A stretch of 64,000 bases of DNA from Pseudomonas poae. Its GTDB lineage: Bacteria > Pseudomonadota > Gammaproteobacteria > Pseudomonadales > Pseudomonadaceae. Positions within the stretch are counted from its first letter, which is position 1, and each line of letters starts with the position of its first letter. Under the pieces are notes generated by a model. It saw only the letters and a program-made list of their open reading frames with translations. It was not told the origin of the DNA and made no database searches. Where the stretch lies: positions 4,655,001-4,719,000 of the forward strand of contig CP110972.1 of assembly GCA_028869255.1 (NCBI GenBank), written 5' to 3'. Below, piece after piece: positions 48,174 to 58,263 of this stretch. The position numbers and the translations under genes were made by a program.

Positions 48174-49340
48174 ATGAACAGCCAAGTAAACGCCAACGTT
48201 GTCCACGAGTCCGAAGCCCAGCGCCAACATGCCCGGGTCAAAATCCCGGCCAAGCTGCGCTTCTTCAACACCGACCGCACCCAGACCGAAGCACGGGTGA
48301 TCGACTTGTCCGCCGGCGGCCTGGCGTTCACCGCCACCCAGCCGCTGACTGTGGGTGAAGTGCACAAGGGCCGCCTGCAATTCGTCATCGATAACCTCGG
48401 CCTGGCGATGGACGTGGAGCTGCAGATCCGTTCCTACGACCGCCAGAGCGGCCGCACCGGTTGCCAGTTCCAGAACCTGGAACAACAGGATATTTCCACC
48501 CTGCGCCACCTGATCACCTCGCACTTGTCCGGCGATATCGTGACCATGGGCGACGTGCTGGCGACCCTGCAACGCGACAACTTCACCAAGGCGCGCAAGG
48601 TCAAGGACGGCGGCAGCAACATGAGCGCCTTCGGCCGCCTGCGCGCCGTGACGTTCAGCCTGGCGATCTTTTTGGTCGGCCTCGCCGCGTTCGGGTTTGT
48701 GTTCAAGTCGGTATACGGCATGTACTTCGTCAGCCACGCCCAGGCCGGCCTGGTCAGCGTACCTGGCATGAACGTGACCATGCCGCGTGACGGCACCGTG
48801 CAAAGCCTGCTCAAAGGTGATGCGGTTGCCGCCAAAGGCGCACCGCTGGCGACTTTCAGCACCAGCATGCTCGATGTGCTCAAGGGCCACCTGGACGAAG
48901 ACCAACTGCAACCGGCCAAGGTCGAAGAGCTGTTCGGCAAGCAAATGACCGGCACCCTGACCTCGCCTTGCGATTGCGTCGTCGCCCAACAACTGGTCGC
49001 CGACGGCCAGTATGCCAGCAAAGGCGATGTGATCTTCCAACTGGTGCCACGCGGCAGCCAGGCCAACGTCGAAGCACGCTTCACCTACCGCCAGTTCGGC
49101 GACGTTCGCCCAGGCACCCCGGTGAGCTTCCAGGTGGCCGACGAAGAACAGATCCGCACCGGCACCATCGTCAGCAGCACCAGCCTGAACAGCGCCGACC
49201 TGTCCTCCGACATCCGCGTGCAGATCAAGCCGGATGCACCGCTGGACAGCACCTACGCAGGCCGCCCGGTGGAAGTCACCAGCGACCGTGGCCCGTCCCT
49301 GAACTGGCTGATCGATAAAGCCATGGCTCACGGTCTGTAA
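48174..49340 (+). CDS. alg44: Alginate co-polymerase, c-di-GMP receptor Alg44
   Basis: 388 residues. The PilZ domain has R17xxxR21 (RQHAR) and D44xSxxG49 (DLSAGG), the c-di-GMP residues defined in P. aeruginosa Alg44. A membrane helix (LRAVTFSLAIFLVGLAAFGFVF, ~155-178) and a periplasmic membrane-fusion-like domain (VPGMNVTMPRDGTVQSLLKGDAV) follow. It turns on Alg8 when c-di-GMP rises and links to AlgK/AlgE. Intact. Confidence 0.96.
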   Translation: MNSQVNANVVHESEAQRQHARVKIPAKLRFFNTDRTQTEARVIDLSAGGLAFTATQPLTVGEVHKGRLQFVIDNLGLAMDVELQIRSYDRQSGRTGCQFQNLEQQDISTLRHLITSHLSGDIVTMGDVLATLQRDNFTKARKVKDGGSNMSAFGRLRAVTFSLAIFLVGLAAFGFVFKSVYGMYFVSHAQAGLVSVPGMNVTMPRDGTVQSLLKGDAVAAKGAPLATFSTSMLDVLKGHLDEDQLQPAKVEELFGKQMTGTLTSPCDCVVAQQLVADGQYASKGDVIFQLVPRGSQANVEARFTYRQFGDVRPGTPVSFQVADEEQIRTGTIVSSTSLNSADLSSDIRVQIKPDAPLDSTYAGRPVEVTSDRGPSLNWLIDKAMAHGL

Positions 49341-49348
49341 GCGAGGAC

Positions 49349-50855
49349 ATGCCTGTGATGACTCCTACTCCAAATACATCGCAATCCCTGTGGGAGCGGG
49401 CTTGCTCGCGAAGGGATCAGCGCGGTATGCCTGATGGACCGCGTCGCCTGCTTCGCGAGCAAGCCCGCTCCCACATTGGATCTCTGTGCACATTGGCCCT
49501 GGCGATTTCCCTCGCCGGTTGCGCCGGCCTGCCCGACCAACGCCTGGCCAATGAAGCACTCAAGCGGGGTGACACCGTCACCGCCCAGCAGAATTACCAG
49601 CAACTGGCCGACCTGGGTTACAGCGAGGCCCAAGTGGGCTTGGCCGACATCCAGGTAGGCACCCGCGATCCGGCGCAAATCAAACAGGCTGAAGCCACCT
49701 ACCGTGCGGCGGCGGACACCTCGCCACGCGCCCAGGCCCGCCTCGGTCGTCTGCTGGTTGCCAAGCCGGGCAGCACCGAAGCCGAACACCATGAAGCCGA
49801 GGGCCTGCTGAAAAAAGCCTTTGCCAATGGCGAAGGCAACACCCTGATCCCGCTGGCCATGCTGTACCTGCAATACCCGCACAGTTTCCCGAACGTGAAC
49901 GCCCAGCAGCAGATCAGCCAGTGGCAGGCGGCGGGCTACCCCGAAGCCGGCCTGGCCCAGGTGCTGCTGTATCGCACCCAGGACACCTACGACCAGCATC
50001 TGGATGACGTGGAGCGCATCTGTAAAGCGGCGCTGAACACCACCGATATCTGCTACGTCGAACTGGCCACGGTCTACCAGAAAAAAGCCGAGCCGGAAAA
50101 ACAGGCCGAACTGCTCAAGCAGATGGAAGCCGGCTACAGCCGTGGCACCGTCACCGCGCAACGTGTCGACAGCGTAGCCCGCGTATTGGGCGATGCGACC
50201 CTGGGCAAGCCTGACGAAAAAACCGCCCAGGCCCTGCTGGAAAAAATCGCCCCGGGCTACCCCGCTTCCTGGGTCAGCCTGGCGCAACTGCTCTACGACT
50301 TCCCCGAGCTGGGCGACGTCGACCAGATGATGAAGTACTCTGGACAACGGCCGCGCCGCCGACCAGCCGCGCGCCGAGCTGTTGCTGGGCAAGCTCTACT
50401 ACGAAGGCAAGTGGGTGCCGGCGGACGCCAAGGCAGCCGAGGCGCATTTCGAAAAAGCCGTGGGCAAGGAAGTCGCCGCCGATTACTACCTCGGCCAGAT
50501 CTACCGCCGTGGCTACCTGGGCAAGGTCTATTCGCAAAAAGCCCTGGACCATCTGCTGACCGCTGCGCGCAACGGCCAGAACAGCGCCGACTTCGCCATC
50601 GCCCAGTTGTTTTCCCAAGGCAAGGGCACCAAGCCCGACCCATTGAACGCCTATGTCTTCAGCCAGTTGGCTAAAGCGCAGGACACGCCAGAGGCCAATG
50701 ACTTGGCCACGCAGCTCGAAGCCCCACTGACGCCAGAGCAACGCGCCGAAGGCCAACGCCTGGTGCAACAGGAACTGGCCGCCCGCGGCACCCTGGCCCA
50801 GAGCACGCTGCAACTGCACGCCCTGCAAGAAGAAGACGGCGAGGAATCCCTATGA
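49349..50855 (+). CDS. algK: Alginate TPR lipoprotein AlgK (REPIN in 5' end; frameshifted)
   Basis: From 49349 the reading frame runs through a REPIN before reaching the lipoprotein signal [14 protein letters not shown] and the mature [18 protein letters not shown]. An internal ATG at 49427, inside the REPIN, gives a 475-residue protein, the usual family length, with Cys32 as lipid site. TPR/Sel1 repeats follow ([25 protein letters not shown]). An extra T near 50340 (TACTCTGG for TACCTGG) shifts the frame; removing it gives [20 protein letters not shown]. AlgK anchors AlgE and the periplasmic complex to the outer membrane. Confidence 0.9.
49389..49476. repeat. REPIN inside the 5' coding region of algK
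   Basis: TGTGGGAGCGGGCTTGCTCGCGAAG and inverted CTTCGCGAGCAAGCCCGCTCCCACA. It interrupts the segment between the upstream ATG (49349) and the AlgK signal peptide, yet the frame stays open through it and contributes an in-frame ATG. Confidence 0.92.
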
Positions 50856-52339
50856 AGCTCAATCCATTCGTCAAGGCCGGTATCGGCCTGACCTTCGCCC
50901 TGCTGTGGTCGTGCCCGACCCTGGCCGCGCTGACCGAAGCCAAGAACTTCGGCCTGGAAGTCAAAGCCACCGCACAGTCCGAAGATGACCGCGACCTGGG
51001 TACGCAGAAAGGCGGCGACGTCAACGGTATCGGCCTCGACCTGCGCCCATGGATCTACGGCGAAAGCGGCGCGTGGAGCGCCTACGCCATGGGCCAGGCG
51101 GTGGTGTCCAGCGACATCATCGAGACCGACACCCTGCAACAGTCGGCGGATGACGAAAACCAGCAGACCACCAACAACGACCGCAAGACCAAGAAAAACT
51201 ACCTGGCCATGCGCGAGTTCTGGGTTGGCTACAGCGGCTTCACGCCCTACCCCGGCGAGATCCTCAAGCTCGGCCGCCAACGCCTGCGCAATGACGACGG
51301 CCAATGGCGCGACACCAATATCGAAGCGCTGAACTGGACCTTCGACACCACGCTGCTCAAGGCCAACGTCGGCGTCGCCGAACGCTTCAGCGAATACCGC
51401 ACCGACCTCAAGGAACTGTCGCCCAAGGACAAGGACCGCCAGCACCTCTACGCCGACGCCGCCTACCAGTGGACGCCGGGCCAGTGGATCGGCCTGCGCG
51501 CTCACCACACCCATGACAACGGCAAGCTCGACTACCCGCAACCGGGCGTCGCCACCGACTCGCTGGACAAGCGTGAGAACGGCGACCTGACCTGGCTCGG
51601 CATCGAAGCCAACAGCGACGCCTACAACTGGCGCAACACCAACACCGTCAATTACTGGGCCAGCGTCACCGGCATGCGCGGCGACCGTGATTCAGTCAAC
51701 GCCCTGAACGCTGACGGCACACGCCCAACCAACGCCAAGCGCAGCGACGACGTCAGTGGCTGGGCCACCGACCTGGGTATCCGCCTGCGTCTCGACCCGC
51801 AGTGGCAAGTGGGTGCGGCCTACTCGCGCGCCAGCGCCGAGTACGAACAGAACGGCCTGCAAAGCAACCGTTCGAACTGGACCGGCACCCAGTCCCGCGT
51901 ACACCGCTTCGGTGAAGCGTTTCGTGGCGAGATGAACAACATGCAGTCCATGAGCCTGTTCGGTTCCTGGCAGCTGCGCGAGGACTACGACGCCAGCCTG
52001 GTGTACCACAAGTTCTGGCGCGTCGACGGCAACAAGCCGGTCGGCAGCAACGGCATCGATGCCGTGCAGAACAACACCGATGACGTGACTGGCGCGATCC
52101 TGTCCAGCACCTCCCTGCCACTTGAAGACGGCAAGAAGGATCTGGGCCAGGAGATGGACCTGGTGGTCACCAAGTACTTCAAGAAAGGCCTGCTGCCGGC
52201 CGCGCTCAGCCAGTCGATCGACGAACCGTCGGCACTCGTGCGCTTTCGTGCAGGCGTGTTCAAGCCGGGTGATGCCTATGGCAGCCAGGTCGACTCGTAC
52301 ATGCATCGCGCCTTTGTCGACGTGATCTGGAAGTTCTGA
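50852..52339 (+). CDS. algE: Alginate outer-membrane porin AlgE
   Basis: 495 residues with a signal peptide ending at LAA. Aromatic-rich barrel strands run throughout and the last residue is Phe (FVDVIWKF). [43 protein letters not shown] is the family block with the Arg-rich pore segment. It exports alginate across the outer membrane as an 18-strand barrel in P. aeruginosa. ATGA overlap with the algK stop. Intact. Confidence 0.96.
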   Translation: MKLNPFVKAGIGLTFALLWSCPTLAALTEAKNFGLEVKATAQSEDDRDLGTQKGGDVNGIGLDLRPWIYGESGAWSAYAMGQAVVSSDIIETDTLQQSADDENQQTTNNDRKTKKNYLAMREFWVGYSGFTPYPGEILKLGRQRLRNDDGQWRDTNIEALNWTFDTTLLKANVGVAERFSEYRTDLKELSPKDKDRQHLYADAAYQWTPGQWIGLRAHHTHDNGKLDYPQPGVATDSLDKRENGDLTWLGIEANSDAYNWRNTNTVNYWASVTGMRGDRDSVNALNADGTRPTNAKRSDDVSGWATDLGIRLRLDPQWQVGAAYSRASAEYEQNGLQSNRSNWTGTQSRVHRFGEAFRGEMNNMQSMSLFGSWQLREDYDASLVYHKFWRVDGNKPVGSNGIDAVQNNTDDVTGAILSSTSLPLEDGKKDLGQEMDLVVTKYFKKGLLPAALSQSIDEPSALVRFRAGVFKPGDAYGSQVDSYMHRAFVDVIWKF

Positions 52340-53928
52340 TGGGAGCCTGCGCAATGAATCCTCAAGCCCTCAAAGGCTCGGCCCTGCTGGCGGCAGCGAT
52401 GCTGCTGGCAAGCGGCGCTGCCATGGCCGATGTCGCGCCGCAGGCAAAAGCGCCGACCATCGCCAAAGAGCTGCAACAGGCCAAGACCTACACCATTTCC
52501 AGCCCGCCAACTGCGCCGCTGGAAATGGCCAAGCCTGCCCTTCCGGACTTGTCGGGCTACACCGGCGCCGCGATGGAAAAGAAAATCGTACGAACCAAGC
52601 CGGGCAAAATCAGCATCCGCCGCATGATGCAGGAAGACGCGTTGAAGGACTTTATCGGCGGCGACAACAAGATGGCCGAATGGGTGGTGCGCCAGCACGG
52701 CATTCCCCAGGCAATCTTTGTCGACGACGGCTACATGAACCTCAAGGACCTGCTGAGCAAAGTGCCCAAGCAGTACCTCAGCGAAACTTCGCCGGGGGTA
52801 TTCCTGGCCAAGCTGCCGATCGTGGTCGGGCGCAAGGGCATCCTGGAAATCGACAAGAAAACCCAGGAACTGCGTTTGTCCCAGGAAGCCGGTTCGTTCC
52901 TGATCAACGATGGCCAGCTGTTTGTGCGTGATACCAAGGTTACCGGCTGGAGCGAAAAGGCCAACGGCCCGGCGCTGTTCAAATCGCCGAAGGAATTTCG
53001 CCCGTTCCTGCTGGCCTGGGGCGGCACCGAAACCTACATCTCCAACACCAAGATGGCGAGTTTCGGCTATGCCAACAGTAAGTCGTACGGGGTGAGTATT
53101 TCCCAGTACACGCCGAACATGGCCAAGGTGCTCAAGCGCTCTGAGCCGACAGGCTGGATCATCGATTCCGAGTTCTCGGACATGTGGTACGGCTTCTACT
53201 GCTACGAAACCACCGGTTTTGTGGTCAAGGGCAACACCTACAAAGACAACATCGTCTACGGCATTGACCCGCACGACCGTTCCCACGGCCTGATCATCGC
53301 GGACAACACCGTGTACGGCACCAAGAAGAAGCACGGCATCATTATTTCCCGTGAAGTGAACGACAGCTTCATCTTCAACAACCGCAGCTACGACAACAAG
53401 CTCTCGGGCCTGGTGATCGACCGTAACAGCGTGAACAACCTGATCGCCGACAACGAGATCTACCGCAACCACACCGACGGCATCACCCTCTACGAGAGCG
53501 GCGACAACCTGCTGTGGGGCAACAAGGTGATCGCCAACCGTCGCCACGGCATCCGGGTGCGTAACAGCGTGAACATTCGCCTGTACGAAAACACTTCGAT
53601 GGCCAACGGCCTGACCGGCGTGTACGGCCACATCAAGGATTTGACCGACACCGACCGTGACATCGCCCTCGACCCGTTCGACGCGAAGGTCTCGCTGATC
53701 GTGGTGGGTGGTGAGCTGGCGGGTAACGGCAGCGGGCCGCTGTCCATCGACTCGCCATTGAGTGTCGAACTGTACCGCGTGTCGATGCTGGCGCCGACCA
53801 AATCCAGCGGCATCAGCTTCAACGGCGTGCTGGGCGATCGTCAGGAAGAAATTCTCGACCTGCTGGTGCGCCAGCAGAAAGCCGTGCTGATCGACCCTGT
53901 CGAACGCCAGACCGAAATGCAGGACTGA
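52339..53928 (+). CDS. algG: Mannuronan C5-epimerase AlgG
   Basis: 529 residues if started at 52339, overlapping the algE stop; the ATG at 52354 (MNPQALKGSALL) is the likelier start of the signal peptide. A right-handed beta-helix follows, with the catalytic DPHDR motif and NTVYGTKKKHGIIISREVNDSFIFNN repeats. It converts mannuronate residues to guluronate in the periplasm and is part of the export scaffold. Intact. Confidence 0.96.
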   Translation: MGACAMNPQALKGSALLAAAMLLASGAAMADVAPQAKAPTIAKELQQAKTYTISSPPTAPLEMAKPALPDLSGYTGAAMEKKIVRTKPGKISIRRMMQEDALKDFIGGDNKMAEWVVRQHGIPQAIFVDDGYMNLKDLLSKVPKQYLSETSPGVFLAKLPIVVGRKGILEIDKKTQELRLSQEAGSFLINDGQLFVRDTKVTGWSEKANGPALFKSPKEFRPFLLAWGGTETYISNTKMASFGYANSKSYGVSISQYTPNMAKVLKRSEPTGWIIDSEFSDMWYGFYCYETTGFVVKGNTYKDNIVYGIDPHDRSHGLIIADNTVYGTKKKHGIIISREVNDSFIFNNRSYDNKLSGLVIDRNSVNNLIADNEIYRNHTDGITLYESGDNLLWGNKVIANRRHGIRVRNSVNIRLYENTSMANGLTGVYGHIKDLTDTDRDIALDPFDAKVSLIVVGGELAGNGSGPLSIDSPLSVELYRVSMLAPTKSSGISFNGVLGDRQEEILDLLVRQQKAVLIDPVERQTEMQD

Positions 53929-53930
53929 GG

Positions 53931-55388
53931 ATGACCCTTATGCACCCACACATGATCAAACTGTTGAGCCTTTCGGGTCTGGCCCTCGGCCTGCTGGCGG
54001 CCAGCCAGGGCGTGCGCGCCGACGAAATCAAGGCCCCAAGCTTTACCGCCGAGCCGTGCTGCAGCCTGTGCCCGGCCGCCCACGACGCGAAGAACTACAC
54101 CACGCGCTACCAGCAGAACTTCACCACCCTGGTGCAAGCCCAGGGTGACTGGCTGTTCCGGACCCAGGAAGACCTGCGCACCGAATTCGACACCACCCCG
54201 GCCGGCTACAAACGCATGCAACAGCTGCACGATGCGTTCAAGGCCAAGGGCGTTGAGCTGGTGGTGGTCTACCAGCCGACCCGTGGCCTGGTGAACCGCA
54301 ACAAGCTCAACCCGGAGGAAAAAGCCAAGTTCGATTTCGACACGGCGCTGGGCAACTACAAGACCATGCTCGGCCGCTTCGCCAAGATGGGCTACGTAGT
54401 GCCGGACCTGTCGCCGTTGACCAATGAGCAGCTTCCGGATGAACTGCCGGCCCACGATTTCTACTTCCGCGGCGACCAGCACTGGACCCCGTACGGCGCC
54501 CAGCGCACCGCGAAAATCGTCGGTGCCAAAGTGCGTGCCATGCCTGAGTTTGCGGATATTCCCAAGCGCGAATTCGAGACCAAGCGCTCCGGGCGCATGG
54601 GCAAGACCGGTACCCTGCACAACATGGCCGGGCAGCTCTGCGGCACCAGCTACGCGATCCAGTACATGGACCAGTTCACCACCGAGCCCAAGGGCGAAGC
54701 GGGCGACGGCGACCTGTTCAGCGATTCGGGCAACCCGCAGATCACCCTGGTGGGTACCAGCCACAGCGGCAAGAACTACAACTTCGCCGGCTTCCTGGAA
54801 CAGGAAATCGGTGCCGACATCCTCAACGTCGCCTTCCCTGGCGGTGGTCTGGAAGGTTCGATGATCCAGTACCTGGGCAGCGATGAATTCCAGAAATCCC
54901 CGCCGAAAATCCTCATCTGGGAATTCTCGCCGCTGTACCGCCTCGACTAGGAGACCATCTACCGCCAGATGATGTCGCTGCTCGACAACGGCTGCGAAGG
55001 CAAGACTGCGCAGATGACCGCGAGCACTACATTGAAGCCCGGCAAGAACGAATTGCTGGTTAACAGTTCGAACAAAGACCTGCGCAACGCCAACCACCAG
55101 GTTGATATCCGCTTCGCCGACCCGTCGGTGAAAACCCTGCAAGCCACCCTCTGGTACATGAACGGGCGCCACGAGGACATCAAGATCGAGAAACCCGAAA
55201 CATCCGATACAGACGGGCGTTTCGCCTTTGAACTGCGCACCGATGAAGACTGGGCCTCGCAGAACTTGCTGGCCGTTGAAGTGCAGGGCCCCGAAGCGGG
55301 CGCTGCCGCGCAGAAAGTCGAAGCGAAAATTTGCACACGCAACGTATTCCCTGCCGGCGGTCAACAGACTGCTTCAACGGGGCAATGA
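53931..55388 (+). CDS. algX: Alginate O-acetyltransferase AlgX (in-frame amber codon)
   Basis: 485 residues if the TAG at 54948-54950 is read as Gln ([12 protein letters not shown]). SGNH-like catalytic domain: DxH in [15 protein letters not shown], nucleophile Ser in [13 protein letters not shown]-terminal carbohydrate-binding module follows the stop ([30 protein letters not shown]), in the same frame and ending just at the algL start. As written, the binding module is cut off. The lost codon was probably CAG in a CCAGG context. AlgX places acetyl groups on polymannuronate. Confidence 0.92.
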
Positions 55389-55396
55389 GGTTACTT

Positions 55397-56506
55397 ATGC
55401 AGAAGTTATTGATTCCAACGCTGCTGGGCCTGGCGATGTTCGCCGGTTCAGTCAACGCCGCCGCGCCACTGCGCCCACCCCAGGGCTATTTCGCCCCGGT
55501 GGAAGCGTTCAAGACCGGCGACTTCAAGAATGACTGCGACGCCATGCCGGCGCCGTACACCGGCTCGCTGCAGTTTCGCAGCAAGTACGAAGGTTCGGAC
55601 AAGGCCCGTTCCACGCTGAATGTGCAATCCGAAAAAGCCTTTCGCGACAGCACCGCCGACATCACCAAGCTGGAAAAAGACACCAGCAAACGTGTGATGC
55701 AGTTCATGCGCGACGGCAGGCCCGAGCAACTGGAATGCACCCTCAACTGGCTGACCAGCTGGGCCAAGGCGGATGCGTTGATGTCCAAGGACTTCAACCA
55801 CACCGGCAAGTCCATGCGCAAATGGGCGCTGGGCAGCATGGCGTCGGCCTATGTGCGCCTGAAGTTCTCCGACTCGCACCCGCTGGCCAACCACCAGCAG
55901 GAATCGCAGCTGATCGAAGCCTGGTTCAACAAACTGGCGGATCAGGTGGTGAGCGACTGGGACAACCTGCCGCTGGAAAAAACCAACAACCACTCCTACT
56001 GGGCCGCCTGGTCGGTGATGGCGACGTCCGTCGCCACCAACCGTCGCGACCTGTTTGACTGGGCGGTGAAGGAATACAAGGTCGGCGCCAACCAGGTCGA
56101 CGACCAAGGCTTCTTGCCGAACGAATTGAAGCGTCAGCAGCGTGCCCTGTCGTACCACAACTACGCCCTGCCGCCGCTGTCGATGATCGCCAGTTTTGCA
56201 CTGGTCAACGGTGTGGACCTGCGCCAGGAAAACAACGGCGCGCTCAAACGCCTGGGCGACAAAGTGCTCGCCGGGGTCAAAGACCCGGAGATCTTCGAAC
56301 AGAAGAACGGCAAAGAGCAGGACATGAAGGACTTGAAGCAGGACATGAAATTCGCCTGGCTCGAACCCTTCTGCAGCCTCTACACCTGCGCCCCGGATGT
56401 GATCGAGCGCAAGCACGGGATGCAGCCTTTCAAGACCTTCCGGCTCGGGGGTGACCTGACCAAGGTCTACGACCCGACGCATGAAAAGGGCAACAAAGGC
56501 AGCTGA
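55397..56506 (+). CDS. algL: Alginate lyase AlgL
   Basis: 369 residues from the ATG at 55397 ([21 protein letters not shown], signal peptide), with GAGG just upstream. The ATG at 55385 overlaps the algX stop and is an alternative. [23 protein letters not shown] and the catalytic [12 protein letters not shown] are conserved. It cleaves alginate by beta-elimination in the periplasm and clears stray polymer. Intact. A REPIN follows before algI. Confidence 0.96.
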   Translation: MQKLLIPTLLGLAMFAGSVNAAAPLRPPQGYFAPVEAFKTGDFKNDCDAMPAPYTGSLQFRSKYEGSDKARSTLNVQSEKAFRDSTADITKLEKDTSKRVMQFMRDGRPEQLECTLNWLTSWAKADALMSKDFNHTGKSMRKWALGSMASAYVRLKFSDSHPLANHQQESQLIEAWFNKLADQVVSDWDNLPLEKTNNHSYWAAWSVMATSVATNRRDLFDWAVKEYKVGANQVDDQGFLPNELKRQQRALSYHNYALPPLSMIASFALVNGVDLRQENNGALKRLGDKVLAGVKDPEIFEQKNGKEQDMKDLKQDMKFAWLEPFCSLYTCAPDVIERKHGMQPFKTFRLGGDLTKVYDPTHEKGNKGS

Positions 56507-56528
56507 TCCAACTGTGTGAACTGGCTTT

Positions 56529-56635
56529 ATGTGGGAGCTGGCTTGCCTGCGATGCAGACACCTCGGAGCTTCATACACACCGAGTTGATCCAATCGCGGG
56601 CAAGCCCGGCTCCCACACAAGCCAGCTCCCACACT
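56529..56635. repeat. REPIN with an extra half-REP, between algL and algI
   Basis: ATGTGGGAGCTGGCTTGCCTGC is followed by the inverted arm GCGGGCAAGCCCGGCTCCCACA and then by a further half, AAGCCAGCTCCCACA. The tandem right side suggests a second insertion or unequal repair. It adds about 107 bases of hairpin DNA inside the operon. Confidence 0.88.
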
Positions 56636-56719
56636 GAAACGCGTACACCCTCCCGGATTTGATGGGGGGTTTGGGGGGGCTCTGGCCCTTGACTGTCTGT
56701 TAAACATGGAGAGATCGGG

Positions 56720-58252
56720 ATGGTTTTCTCGTCCAATGTGTTCCTGTTTCTGTTCTTGCCGATCTTTCTCGGCTTGTACTACTTGAGCGGGCAACGCTAT
56801 CGCAATCTGCTGCTGCTGATTGCCAGCTACGTGTTCTACGCCTGGTGGCGAGTGGACTTCCTGGCGCTGTTCGCCGCTGTGACGCTGTGGAACTACTGGA
56901 TCGGCCTCAAGGTTGGTGCAGCCGGCGTACGCACCAAGCCGGCCCAACGCTGGCTGCTGCTGGGCGTGGCGGTCGACCTGTGCATCCTCGGCTACTTCAA
57001 GTACGCCAACTTCGGCGTCGACAGCATCAACGTCATGATGAAGTCGGCCGGCCTGGAGCCCTTTATCCTCACCCACGTGCTGTTGCCGATCGGTATCTCG
57101 TTCTACATCTTCGAGTCCATCAGCTACATCATCGACGTGTACCGCGGTGATACCCCGGCCACCCGCAACCTGATCGACTTTGCGGCGTTCGTGGCGATCT
57201 TCCCGCACCTGATTGCCGGCCCGGTGTTGCGTTTTCGCGACCTGGCCGACCAGTTCAACAACCGCACCCACACCCTCGACAAGTTCTCCGAGGGCTGCAC
57301 GCGGTTCATGCAGGGTTTCATCAAAAAGGTCTTTATTGCCGACACCCTCGCGGTGGTGGCCGACCATTGCTTCGCCCTGCAAAACCCCACCACCGGCGAT
57401 GCCTGGTTGGGCGCCCTGGCTTACACCGCACAGCTGTACTTCGACTTCTCCGGCTACAGCGACATGGCCATCGGCCTGGGCTTGATGATGGGTTTCCGCT
57501 TCATGGAAAACTTCAAGCAGCCGTACATCAGCCAGTCGATCACCGAATTCTGGCGGCGCTGGCACATCAGCCTGTCCACCTGGCTGCGGGACTACCTGTA
57601 CATCACCCTGGGCGGCAACCGTAAAGGCACGCTGACCACCTACCGCAACCTGTTCCTGACCATGCTGCTCGGTGGCCTGTGGCACGGTGCGAACATCACC
57701 TACATCGTGTGGGGCGCCTGGCACGGCATGTGGCTGGCGATTGAAAAAGCCATCGGCCTCAATACCTCGCCGCGCAGCTTCAACCCGGTGCGTTGGGCCT
57801 TCACCTTCCTGCTGGTAGTGATGGGCTGGGTGATCTTCCGCGCCGAAAACCTGCACGTCGCCGGCCGTATGTACGGTGCGATGTTCAGCTTTGGTGAGTG
57901 GTCGCTGTCGGAACTCAACCGCGCCAACCTCACCGGCCTGCAAGTGGCAACCCTGGTGGTGGCGTACGCAACGCTGGCGTTCTTCGGCCTGCGCGACTTC
58001 TACAGCAACCGCCCTGCCGACAAAACCAAGCCGGCCGACCCGAGCCTGATCAAGGCCGTACCGGGCGACAACCCGGGCAGCATCCATCAGCCAGGCTTCA
58101 CCGTCGGCCAGGACGCTGCCGTGCAACCGGCCTACTGGACCGCTGACTGGCCACGCTACGCCATGCGCGCTGCGGTGCTGCTGCTGTTCGTGGCGTCGAT
58201 TCTCAAACTGTCGGCGCAGAGTTTCTCGCCGTTCCTTTACTTCCAATTCTGA
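56720..58252 (+). CDS. algI: Alginate O-acetylation MBOAT protein AlgI
   Basis: 510 residues with about ten membrane helices. It starts MVFSSNVFLFLFLPIFLGLYYLSGQRYRN. The MBOAT catalytic His lies in LWHGANITYIVWGAWHG; QPYISQSITEFWRRWHISLSTWLRDYLYI is the family signature. It passes acetyl groups across the inner membrane to AlgJ and AlgX. AGAGA ribosome site upstream. Intact. Confidence 0.96.
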   Translation: MVFSSNVFLFLFLPIFLGLYYLSGQRYRNLLLLIASYVFYAWWRVDFLALFAAVTLWNYWIGLKVGAAGVRTKPAQRWLLLGVAVDLCILGYFKYANFGVDSINVMMKSAGLEPFILTHVLLPIGISFYIFESISYIIDVYRGDTPATRNLIDFAAFVAIFPHLIAGPVLRFRDLADQFNNRTHTLDKFSEGCTRFMQGFIKKVFIADTLAVVADHCFALQNPTTGDAWLGALAYTAQLYFDFSGYSDMAIGLGLMMGFRFMENFKQPYISQSITEFWRRWHISLSTWLRDYLYITLGGNRKGTLTTYRNLFLTMLLGGLWHGANITYIVWGAWHGMWLAIEKAIGLNTSPRSFNPVRWAFTFLLVVMGWVIFRAENLHVAGRMYGAMFSFGEWSLSELNRANLTGLQVATLVVAYATLAFFGLRDFYSNRPADKTKPADPSLIKAVPGDNPGSIHQPGFTVGQDAAVQPAYWTADWPRYAMRAAVLLLFVASILKLSAQSFSPFLYFQF

Positions 58253-58263
58253 GGGAGCCGACC

